A DNA stretch of 64,000 nt from Micromussa lordhowensis (lineage: Eukaryota > Cnidaria > Anthozoa > Scleractinia > Lobophylliidae), in contig OZ026603.1 in assembly GCA_964020085.1 (NCBI GenBank), forward strand, positions 28,421,952 through 28,485,951, written 5' to 3'. This document shows, one piece after another, positions 45,664 through 58,000 of this stretch. Below the pieces are notes generated by a model, which was given only the letters and a program-made list of their open reading frames with translations, searched no databases and had not been told where the DNA came from. A program made the position numbers and the translations under genes. Each line of letters begins with the position of its first letter. Positions within the stretch are counted from its first letter, which is position 1.

Positions 45664-48600
45664 TTTACCTCCACCCCTTAGAACTCTCCTTCAGTACCCA
45701 GCCATTCATTTAACATCGTTGAGATTACGTTGACCCCAACTGCTACGTCCAGCCTTCTATGGCATTAAATAGCTGGAGTGTTTTAATTTTCCGTGACGTT
45801 TCTTCAAAAAGTCCCTTTGATCATTTCCTGACCTGCGGTGACCCTGTTAATGAGAAACTGCATTGAAATAGCTGTTAGCGCTGGACTTATATTCGTCGTA
45901 TTCCAATTTATGTTCAAACATTGTTCAAACTTTTCAAACCCATTTGAGAGCCTTTCGTCCCCTGACTCTTCTTTCCAAAACTTCTAAAATTTAAACACTG
46001 TTCTTTAATTTTCGCTCTTTTTTTTCTAAAATCAGAGAGTTTTGGCTTAACGGTAAGATAAACAAATAGCAACTTGAATGCTATTGATATCATGTAAATG
46101 CCAATATTTTCAGTGTTTCGAGTATCCTTTAATAGCATTAAGTACACAATCTTCTTTGCTCTAAGACTTTAATTAAAACATTCAGCTACGAGGCAGTTTC
46201 TAATGGGAAGGCTGAGATACTCGTATTTTCATCGTTCACTTTGACCACGTTCACCATTTCACCTACCGAAATTTTAAACTGCCAGGGATGCTGAATTCTT
46301 GTATTTAAAGTGGATTTGAGTTGTTCGTTATCTTTCAAGTGAAAAATAAATTAACAAAAACAAGCATGGACTTAACTCTCACGAAACAATAAAGGCCACA
46401 TGAAAGACATGAAACTAAGCTCGTAGAGCCATTAGAGTAATATTCTGGTAATTTGGCACGAACAATCTACAACTCAGCACGTATGCGGCTAAAGGCATTA
46501 ATTTACGGGAAAACAAAAGAAGGATTGAAGGACAAAACAACTAAAGCCGGTAATAATTTCTCTCTCATTGTTACACGACTTCGCCCGCGGTCGTAGATAA
46601 CTTTTTAATTACTCCGCGTAATAAACAACATTCCGTTTATCCATTACAAAATAATGCCACCAGATCGATGGAAATATGTCAAGTGTTAATGTTTCCTGTC
46701 TGTTAATATCTGTTAAAATACGCATTTTAAATGCCTTCAAACAAAGCCACTGACCAATCACGCGTCTGAAATCAACCTCAGCCCTGGTTTACAGACCTCA
46801 ATATTGCTCGTACAGCTGCTGAGCTTAGGGGCCGCCAAAAGATGTCGTGCAATATTAACTCGTATCCGGGATTTTGAACTGCTCTTCTTGGATCTTTTAA
46901 CCTTGCTTTTTAACCCGAGACCTGAGAAACATGCAACCAAGAGGAAACCAAGCACGGAAATTCGCTCGTCACTTGTCATAATGAATTCACCGTCCAGTGG
47001 ATCGAATGCGTGTGTAAATTCACATTCTCTCCTTGTTACCATCTCCTGGGGAAAGAGGCAGTGACTTGGGATTCCTTTCGAGGTAAGAAGCATCGCAAAC
47101 AACATTTAATCGAAAGACATTGGCGATTAACATGATCGATTCCCCAACTTGTTATCAATGGATGAATTCTTTGTCGGAAGATGTAAACACCGTGTTTATG
47201 TTCACATTGCAGAGATTACATTCGATCCTCCGGGACAATTATTTCTGCCCGATTTCTTTCTTTGAGCTCAGCAATCATCAGATCACAACTCAAATGTACG
47301 TGCGGCAATTTAGCGCAAGCTATTACAAAAAGTCGGCGTAAGAGGATTAACTGTGCAGGTTATAATGAGCAGAACTATGCCTCCTTTCCGAGTCATCAGG
47401 GCTCGGTGGAGCACGAAGTGAGAAAGACATGAGCTGGCAGTCAATGATTGTCTGGTCAATGAATTAAACGGAGGTCAAACGGAGAACATTGACGTTTACA
47501 CGTCTTTATTAGCAAAGGTTTCTCGCAATTTGACAGTCAATGTCTGTAGAGTGAAGCATTCTTTTATCGACATAACCAGTAACATTTCTGCCTCATGTTG
47601 CAACATTTGGCCACATTGACCCAAATGAAGATGACGGCGGAACGATGATGACTGACAGATTTTCAAGTGGTATACCTTTTCACTGTGACTACATTGTAAA
47701 TTCCGCTTAGGAATAGAAAGTTGCAAACCTTCACAATCAAAAATGCACTTAGAAAAGGTTCATCGCATCAACGGAGGGTTCATGTTCCAATGATATTCCA
47801 ATGTTCTACCCGCACTGACGTCATCACGGTCCGACACTTCACACAAATCGACCCACTTTACCTCCTTTAATGCACGCAACAACAGGTTTATATTACTACA
47901 GCTTGAAAATGATTCGTTCAAGTTGACACAATAGATTATTTACTTTATAACATGATATAATCGACTTATTTCCCTCCTGCGAACTCCAGTTCTGATAACT
48001 TACGACTTCCGTTATGGGCCCGTTATTACCTACGAATAATTGTCTTGTCAGCACGAAACTGTACACTTTGCTCATATCAATTCCTTTTTGGGGTATTTTA
48101 AATCATTCTGGTCCTATAAATTTTGTCTGAAGTACGTCGTTGATAGTTATTATCCATACGTTCTACTTTACCTTACTTCGATGTGTTAACAAAATCTCTC
48201 AAAGCATTGCAGACAACGGGAAGGCATCTACAGTCTTTCACGACAAACAGTCGATAGAAACTAGACGCCTGATGGAAAACTAATTCATTAGCGTAAATAC
48301 CGGAAATAAATCCAATTAAGAATCCACTAATTACCTTTCCAAAAATGCAACGTTTACCCACTTTTCTCACAGGTATAAACCTTAAATCACTGAATATGGT
48401 CCACGTTTGAGATTCTAGAAGAAACACTAGCGTCTGGTCTTTAAAATGAGATCTTTTGACTACAGATTTCGAGTGGTACTTTCGTATTATCTTGTTAGCG
48501 TCTCAATTTTTACATCAAAATTAAACAAAGTTTGTAAAATTAAATATATTTGGCACTCGACAGAGATAAGGGTTAAGTCGACAAATCGCATACCCGTGGA

Positions 48601-49928
48601 GTTGAAGTTGACCCCGATAGCTGTAACCGAAATCGGCGGTTTAGTTTTCACATCGTGGCAGGTCGGATAAAGACCTTTGTACGTGAAGCGTTTTCAACAA
48701 TGTAGATCTACAAGTGCCGACAGCCTAGTTTTATTACGCCACTAACAGGAAGCGAAACAGTTTTTTTTTTCGTGGTTTTTGACAAACATGGTCGCATATC
48801 TGTACTCGGCGTTGGTTGAAAATGAGACTACAGTGAAAAAGCAACCCTGGGGAAACGCTGCAGTCGCTTTAAAAACAATCTGTAAGTTGTCTTTGTCAGT
48901 TGGGGTGCGTTTTATAGAGGTAACAGTACTGTAGACAAATAAATGACTGGTAAAATTTCAAAGACAATTTCTGTTAGAGTTTCACAAATGCCTGGAAGTT
49001 TTATGCTGTTTTTCTCCAGTTGCTCAGTTTAAACAGTGACCGTTAAGGTCGACGGTCTTAAGGATATTTTACTGGCAGTTTAAATATGCGAAAAAATACT
49101 TGCAAAACTCTGTGCTATGTTAGTAAACCGTATACGATTCTCTCTCTCCTTTGAATTTTGTCAGCCAAGGAGTTCTGTCCCAGCCATGGTCAGAATCTTG
49201 TTAATTGTTTGCTGTTGCAAAATATTATTTTGCTGTTGTTTGTTAAGATAATTTATCGATATCTTCGATGCGATGTGTGGTTTTCTCTTTTTTTTTGGAA
49301 TACGGAAAGAATTAAAAAACTAATACATGGCTAGATCGTTAAATGGAATTAGTCGTGTTTAGAGCTACTGAGCTTTGTTTGAGAAGTGAAAAGTGTGGAC
49401 TTAGATCAAAATGATGAAGACAATCGTTTATAGAATATTTACCAGTTACATTTGAACCGATGAGCGCAGAAAGACTATACTCCTACATTGGTAGTTTACC
49501 TTTGTTTCTTTGTTTTTGTCTTTAATTATAATTTTGGCTTGCATACAGCTGTTCTCTTCGTGCTAGCCACAGCTGTCTTACAATGCATATCATAACGGCA
49601 AAACAAATCACATTTTGAAGCGCTTATTTGGCAGTTAGACCCCAAAATAACGAAAACTCTTGGTGCCAAACTAAGCTTGGCTCGTCAGAAGTGTCCTAGC
49701 TGTTTCAGAAGAATCGTTCTTTATACCTGAGGGCTCATTTTGTCCAAATTCGTTCTAACTAAAGCAGTCGCAACCAGCCATGTAGTTCGCTTGATTTTAT
49801 TGATTGCTGTACGTTAACTAACAAAATGAGTACGTCATTGATTTCTCTTCTGGCATTTTTCGCCGCATGTTGTTTAGTCGATACGTTGTTCCGCGAATTG
49901 TTGGGGAAACCCACGGAATGATTTGCTT
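45664..49928. other. Intergenic DNA, nothing recognised
   Basis: AT-rich. Overlapping frames at 46758-47105 (minus) and 46804-47064 (plus) have no recognisable similarity or splice context. Confidence 0.4.
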
Positions 49929-50030
49929 GCTATGGACTAACATCCCATCCAGGGGCAGTAGAACTACTCCTAGCCACTTCATTCTAGGGAAACCGGGGTT
50001 AAGCATCGAGACCTATGGGCCAGTCAAGCT
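49929..50030 (+). mobile_element. 3' fragment of SINE family 2
   Basis: GCTATGGACTAACATCCCAT and the following CCAGGGGCAGTAGAACTACT match the body of the SINE at 45356-45663. The tRNA-like head is missing. Confidence 0.7.
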
Positions 50031-52012
50031 TTGAGGAGTATAGTCACGGTATTTTGAATTTTTTGGCCACGTACAGAAAAAAATAACTTTAAAGAAATTA
50101 AGCTAAACTTTACAAGATGCTCGAACCGTATCATAGCATTTTTAAAAGGCTTTATTCTCTCTTACTTTCCTTGGTCAATACCAGACACGATCGATCTGTT
50201 TACGCGCCATGCTATATCAGTTACTTCGGTGTACGACCGGATGGCCGCACTTCACTAATCACTTATTCTTATCTTTACAGCCAGCTCGTTCAGAAGAACT
50301 CCGTTTATCACAAAGCCGATGAGTTACGTGGAAATTCTGTCTGTGAGTACCAATGAACTGGTTGATTGTTCAAGTAATCCAATTATTTATCGTTATTTTA
50401 CATATAGCTTATTTAGGTTGTCCCTGAATGATGTCACGACGAATTCGTTTACTCGCTTTTTACCCCTACCCTCTTAGGATACACATTGTACAGCCCCAGC
50501 CCTCCACCCCCTGGAAAAAGAATGAAGAGGTCTGCATCATGTCAGGCCAAAACACAACAATTTTGTCGCTGATGCTGATGTCAAAACTCTCCTTTACGTC
50601 GTGCTCCTTTTATCTCAGTAATTGCCGCTATGTTGAGATTGTTTAACATAGAGGGCAGATACATCCATGCTTTGTAAAGTGCTAGCTATACAAGTTCTTT
50701 TCTATGACGAATTCCATAGGGCTGAACTTTTACTCATTCTACCTCGGCTCATAGATTTAGGTAGGGTAGCAGCTCTCGCAAGGTCTCACATGAATGGCTT
50801 GATATTCCTTGAGAGGACAATACAACAGAAACAATGCCCCTAGCCCTAAAACAATAACAGCTGCTAACAAGCAAGAGATTTACGGGCATACGAGAGCTAC
50901 TACACTTCTGCATAGATTTTGTTTTCGTAAACCTTCCATGCCGGATCATTTCTCTCGTCATTTTGTTGCATTCCAAACACTGCGATATTCTGAACGAGGT
51001 GTGGCATGGCGAAAGATTACTCCAATGCTTTAAAGAACGTGGCATGAAACAAATACGTTCTGCTCTTATTTGTGAGACACAATCACGTATTACTGTAGTT
51101 TTCTACAATCCCACAGTCTCTTGGCCGCGGGAACCTTGGCACCAGGGTAATGTAACCGGCACCTAATCTTCGTAATCAGTCCTCACATCGTTCACGATCA
51201 TCTGTGCAAAGCTTCAGTTCTCGTCCGAGTGCGATCGGAAAGCCACAAAAATACCCTGACTTCCTTCGAAAGACCTTGACATTTTAATCAGGCTATCACA
51301 AACCACACGAACAAAGGAAGGCATGTTCAATTAACGTTCATATCATGTCTTATGACTACCGCGTATTGAGACACTGAAGTGGAGATTACGTGCGCTCGTA
51401 GAATTGATTGCTCAATCGAAGTTCAATGATCTCTCGGGCAGATTCGTGCAAAAGCGGGTTAAGACTCTATTTTGAAACTGAAAATCTCATCCGGCCTCGA
51501 TATTAGTTCAATGCAAATTCACTGGCACAAGCCGACAAAGCAACTGCCGTCCGACACCTCTACCAAAAGAACCGAAGCTCGTGATTATTCTAATCAAAAG
51601 GAAGCACTTGTACGTAAGACAAAAGCTACAAACCAGCGGAACAAGTATCTCTATTCTTCTGCCCTGGGCGTGTTCGCTAATTATACACCTCTCTGTGACC
51701 ATGAATGTTGTAAACACTTCACTGCTTGATAATAGCCACTGGCGCCATTAAAACGCCACCAATCTCAACTACGACACTCGGACCAAAATAAACCATTCCT
51801 ATGAAGCTTAATATATGGAGTTATGTCGGCCCTTCGTGTTACACTGTTCGTGACCGCATAGGTTTTAATGCTAAGTATTAGGGTGGGCGGGAAGGTCGGA
51901 TATCAACGCTTGACAGCATCTTTTAATATAGCTTTGCTTTGAGCGAGAAAGAAGGCGCAAGTTGCTAAATTGTTAAGAGATTCCTGCTGACAAAGCAACA
52001 GAGGAAGAAAGT

Positions 52013-55000
52013 ATGGAACAGAGTCTAAAAAGAAGACGTCATATGGGAGGGACGTGGCTACTCATGTTAGACGTAAGTTAATATGTCTAATTCCGTATTT
52101 ATAAATGCGCAAATCGCGCCGCCAGTTGACGGCCGTTTAGCCCCGCGTGGAGTCTACAGAGTGGGTGATAACAAGAAATCTCACGTACAAAATAGTGACG
52201 AAGGCGCCAGAAAATGTTCGAAAGAACGTATAAACCGTTAAACTCCCTGCCCAGTAGGAGGCAGCTTCGTAGTGATCGCATTTTGGAAAAAGCAGCTTTG
52301 AAAACGATTTATTTATCCAGTTGACGCTGTTTTTCTTCACGGCCGCTCGAGCGATCATGACTGTCGTAAAGTCACCGGAAAAGGTAAGGACGTAATAATT
52401 TTGCTGAAATGAAACAAACTAATAAGAACGAGTTATCCCTGTTCGATGAAAAGCATTGCCGTCTTTTCATTTTCTAACAGCAAAAATTTGAAAAGAAAAG
52501 CGATCTCAAATTTGGCAAAATTAATGAACAGAATTTACTACGCACATCTCTCAGGCCGAAATATTAGTCACTTATTCACGGAGCAAACATTTGGCCAACA
52601 GTCCAATTATTACTATAATTCACAGGACAAATGTTAGTATATAATCTGTCATTGCCGTTTGATGAAAAGGAAATAATAAAATTTCCGCAATAATTTGGCG
52701 TTCGCGCCGGATACAGTTTGAGGACTGATGGATACCGCTTGCTTCAGAGTGCGGTGACCGAAATGAAGAGAGAATGCATGTATTATGTCTCTGTGTCTCT
52801 GGCACTTGGTGAATTAACTTTTCTTTGTGGTAAGGTGTCTACAGTAGTGTTTATATACATTTTGCTCTTGATGAGACCATATGATGAGACCAAGTAATTT
52901 AACGCAATAACAGAATGCGATTTATAGACATAGCTTTTACACGAGCTTTAGTCCGTCAAGTGAAGCAGACCAGGGCTAAGCAAACTGTCTGCAATTGAAG
53001 TTTGGCCCGAATGTTGTAAGAGTTCAGTTCAAAGCGCAGGTCTCTTCCCTCAATCCCAAGTGTCATCTAGCGTGCTACAGCTTTTTCATCCGGGATGACA
53101 GTGCAAGAACACTACACAGGAACTATAAAAAAAAAACAAGCCAAACATAGTTTTTAGCTAGATCGATTTGCTACGGAAACCTGGAGGGAAAGAGTTGTGA
53201 AGGGGCTGTTTTGCCTTCAATTACAAACGCTTCGTAGCACTGTTACTTCTCATTTTTCTGGCGCGGTTTTCTTTTTCACGATTGAAAATATCAAGTCGAC
53301 AAAAAACCTCCTTTTTAATCCTATTATTTTGACATAACCGATTTAGACATAAAACTTTTTACCGCCGTCCTGTAGTCTCTTTTTTCGTTTGTCCACTACC
53401 AAAATGACCAGTTCAACTGGGGGATATCGTGGAACGTGACAAACGGGGTCATATTTTAGAACACCTTAATATATTTTTTTTAACGGAAACACCAAGTAGT
53501 TGTTGAAACGTTAGTCAGTTAATATTAGCGGCGTGAACTTTTCCGGACATGTACTATAATCTGTCTCTAAACGCATCCAGCGTATATATTTTATGGCATT
53601 ACACAAGACCCGCGGTTTTGACAAGATTAAATTATTGCAGCTATACATGTCTCTTTTTTCCACTCATCCTTTAAAGCTGCCAAGTTGTTCTTTTGCATTT
53701 TTTTGAATCAGCCGGGCTCAATCATTTAGAAGCTTCTTTCCGTCATTTTAGACCACCTTTTTCAAGTCCGGAAAACTGTGAAAGGCCATGAACACAAACG
53801 ATTTAGCCTTTAAAGCAGCTAAACTTAGTTATGAGAAAAAGGCTGTAAAACAGCACTGAGATTGAAATGGTTGGCAACCCTTACATTCCTGTGAGGAATA
53901 CCACTATTTTTAAACGGTAATTTTAGACGCAAAGACCAGTATACCATTTGAAAGGTATTGTTTGTACTCCACGTTCTAACAGCCATACGGGAGGTCACAG
54001 TTTGAATTACAAAGCACTCAAAACGAAAATGTTAAAAAAAAACGTTTAAAAATATCTTACTCCTCCAATAGTCGCAGATCTTGATGTGTGGGTTCTTGTC
54101 AGATGTAGCGGTGCAATTTCATGCTTTTAAAAGACAAATCTATCCACTTGGCAAGACCTTTTTGCTACTCAAATTTGATACAAATTGACCAATTATTGAG
54201 CATGTAATTGCATATTGTGACACATAGCGCACTTGGGAGTGAGAAGGTTAAACTAACAATGCTCTGTGAATTCTCAAGCACAATCCGACAATGTAATTGC
54301 TAGCTCTTGTTTTTATCCCTAGATGCATTTTTCCACTTGTATCTTGTATACAGATTGTATTGTTATTAGTTGCTTGCGTTCTCAAAGCTTGCCACTTTCG
54401 CCACTTAACACCCTTCCCTCTTTCCTTTCGTACTTTTGTTTTGTTTTATTCTTCTGGGCGCGCCTTCATAACAGCGCTTTACTTGAAAAACTTGAGGACA
54501 AATCTCTTTGTTTACAATCTACTCGTCATATCAAGGCTGTTTGTTTTCACTGCTGTGAGACTTATTTTTCTGTATGTACTCCTAACTACATTTCGCATTG
54601 TTCTTCTTTAATCAGCGCATGGAAGCCTCATCTCTTGAGGACATTCTCTCTTCTCCAAGCCCCGATACGTATTCGCCGACCGAGGAGGACAGTGAGGGGA
54701 CCAATTCGTCATCACAGGGTGCTTTCACGTATCCGGGAAGTGCGGATGAAAACGACAACGAGGTGCAGTAAATTAGAAATACAAACTGTTCTTTTCCTCT
54801 GCAATCAGTGTATCCAAGTAAATATGAATTTTCTCAGTTTTAACCTAGAAACATCAGTTCGTATTTAGAACGAAAAGAAGCGATATTTAAAATCGAATGA
54901 TGTCTCGATGACTCCATGTCACCATTACCAAGTTCAAAGTACATGGCAGAATCAATTCTATCATGTACTTTGAACTTGATACGACGACATGGAGTCATCG

Positions 55001-58000
55001 TTCGATTTTAATATCGCTCCTTTTCGTTCTAAATTGTTTTGCAAAGCCTTGTTATTAGAAACATCAGTTCTTTTGCAGAATACCATGCTTTTCGTTTTGT
55101 GGAAATTTGTATTGTGCTGTGTAATTCTGATGATGCGCAAATTCTTATGTGGCATGTAAACTTTGTGTTTGTGTGTATTGTGATGTTGTCGTTCTGCTGT
55201 ACTAAGCTTTACTAATGCGCAGTCCGGTAGCATGGGGGGATGGGGGGGGGGGAGGTACTTCCATATATTGGCTCTTTAGGTATGTGTCGCGGGATAGGGT
55301 ATAGTTTTCAGTTAAGGTTCCCGATACTTAAATAGCGTATCATTTTTGCCCCTGTTGGCACTACGTTCCCGTTTGATCCTCAGAAAGGGTACCTAAATTG
55401 TATCAGCTAAAATTGCAGTGCGTAAATGCCCAGCTAAACTTGAAGCTTGATGCTTAACTTCCAGTGTTACAGAAACGTTGACTCATTCGCGCCATTCTTC
55501 GTTTTTGTTTTTCCTTTGAACAGGGTGTAATTTTTCGGGTTTGTGGCTTAAACAGGGTATCAAATGGCGTTTGCTTCATCCTTGCTTAAATAGTGTCAGG
55601 GTTTATGACCCTTCGCGGCACACACCTATCAGGAAATTACGGAAGTACCCCCCCCCCCCCCCTCCCCGTCTTGTATTAGTTCCACTTACTTAAATGTATG
55701 TGTGTGGGGGTCACATGCCATGCATAAATACATAACCAGTGAAGCATAATTTAATGGATAATATACAAGTCTGTTTAGTGAAAGCATAAAGCTGACTGGG
55801 GGCTACAAGATGTCAAAGGTAACGATTTTAAAACTCCACAAACTTTTTGTGTATAATCGAAAATACCAAACTAGTTTAATTATAACCAGGCTATAAGGTC
55901 TTGAAAGAAACATGTAATTACATTGTTGCATCGTTTCTGCTTAGTCATTGCAGCTGACTCGTCGATAAACATTACGCGTTTACTATTATTAGTATAACTT
56001 GAAGTTCACGAAGCCACTTTAATTTAATTTTTAGCAATTTTCGTTTTGAATGTCAGTCTTAGTGCACGAGTAAATAAGACAGGGTGTCGAGTGAGCGTTT
56101 AAAGCTTGGCTTGCTTTAGGTGAAAAAAACTCCGAATAGTAACTTCCTATGTAAACAGTATTGCTGCCCTACATGTCAGCAGGCATAAGGACAGCAAGTA
56201 AGTATGTAAACAGTACGCCAGCACAGAAAAAATATTGAAGTCCCCAAACATTTCATGGCGTTTGTGAGGACTTTAGTGATTGCTTACATTATCTGGCTGA
56301 ACAAGTTTCAGTTCTGTATTTTGAGTTTGGCCACTCAAAAAATTACCTTTAAATTAAAGGAAACCTGAAAATAATAGTGTACTAAGATAGAAAAACACCA
56401 GAGAGATAATAATAAGCCATAAAGGAACAAGCCTGGTCAAGGATGGAGAGGATTGACACGGATTACAAACGACGAGCTTGCAGAGAAATTTAGGTTAAAC
56501 TTTACAAGATGTGCAAACCGTGAAGTAGCTCCTTGAACTGTTTTGTTCAAAAATAAATAGTTTCACTACAGCAATGCCAATATCACGATATCAAAGAAGG
56601 AAAAATTATCATTGATATTGCGGCTCATTGATTGGTGTGTAAGGAACCCGGGCTCTTCCTGTAGAGCACAGGCCTTGCATGAGACAAATCCCAGGTATCT
56701 GAAAATATCGGCATGTTTCTTCTCAATAAGACAGAGAAAAGTTTCGTTGATAAGCGTAAAATGACCAACAAGTGAAGTCAGTGAAGTCTCAGTGAACGGT
56801 AGCATCGCAGGTTTTCCAATTATTACTGAAATGTTAACTTAGCATAAGAGTAGTTTTTTTTACTTTGAGTCGATTTGAATATACACTCGCTGCAGACAGT
56901 GCTTGTATCTGCCTTAAGAACCAGTAAAACCTAACCTAAACTATATATGTAACAACAAATACGAGAAATTTGGCGCCAATTTTGATCACAATCGTATTTT
57001 CAAGTGCATAGGAATGCCATTTGCCTGTTCATGCGGCAACGCCTGTTTCGACTGTTATTGACCTTTTATATTGCTTAGCGTGAAATGTTTTCATTTCAGG
57101 CGATTCAGACGCAAGGAATCGAAACAGAGGACGACTCTACACGGCGTGCAGGTAAGCCCGCATGTCTTTTTGCACGTTATCGTCTCTACGTAACTCAACA
57201 TACGTCAACGTGTATCTGCCATTAACATCAACTGGTGTTATCTAAACCTGGCGCTCCGGATCTCGTCATAACTCGCTCAGCTCTTTGCAAATGCTTTAAA
57301 TCTTGCCCTAAAACTGTAAAGAGTTCAAGTTGTTGTGTCTACGTGATCCAGGTTTTTGATCTACGATCCTGCATTAACGTTATTTCCTGCTCTGCTCCGA
57401 GGTACTTGAATCGTGTTTTGATATCGATTTCTGTACGAGTGCGGGCTTTAGCATGATATAAATTATAATCGAAACTGCGCATTTTTGTGAATGTCTAAAT
57501 GTGATCTAAAAAACGTAAAGATGGCAACACTTCAGAGAATTCCTCTTTTTTTAATTCATTCTGCTTGTTAACTGATAGGTTACGTTTATTTTATCGAATT
57601 TACAGATTTACACCTTGCGTGATATGGCAGTTACCTATCAGACCAATAACGAAATGTTCAAACAAATTCCAGACATTTTTGTCTCTTTTGTAACTCAATT
57701 TCCATGTGATTAGTCCGTGGGCTTGCAAAGATTGGATTGATCACTTTTTAATTAACCTAGCCTAAATAGTAGGATTCAATATTAAACCACAACTCGGAGA
57801 GAAGTAATTTGACATTATTTAGAACACGAGAATATAACGCTATCCTTAAATGTAAAATAGTGCGGTTAAAATATTCTCCAACTGAATTACCTTGGTAATG
57901 AGAGTCTTACAATGATTTCCTGATCTTAGCAACATCCTCAGACTATAAATTTTAGCTCCATGGTTATAGTAATCAGCCACACGAACAAGCATACAGAGTT

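Noticed and set aside
54297..54868. Plus-strand frames of 104 and 181 codons
   Set aside because: They run through the pyrimidine-rich intron end and acceptor before 54616; the 181-codon frame reads the exon out of its splice-supported frame.
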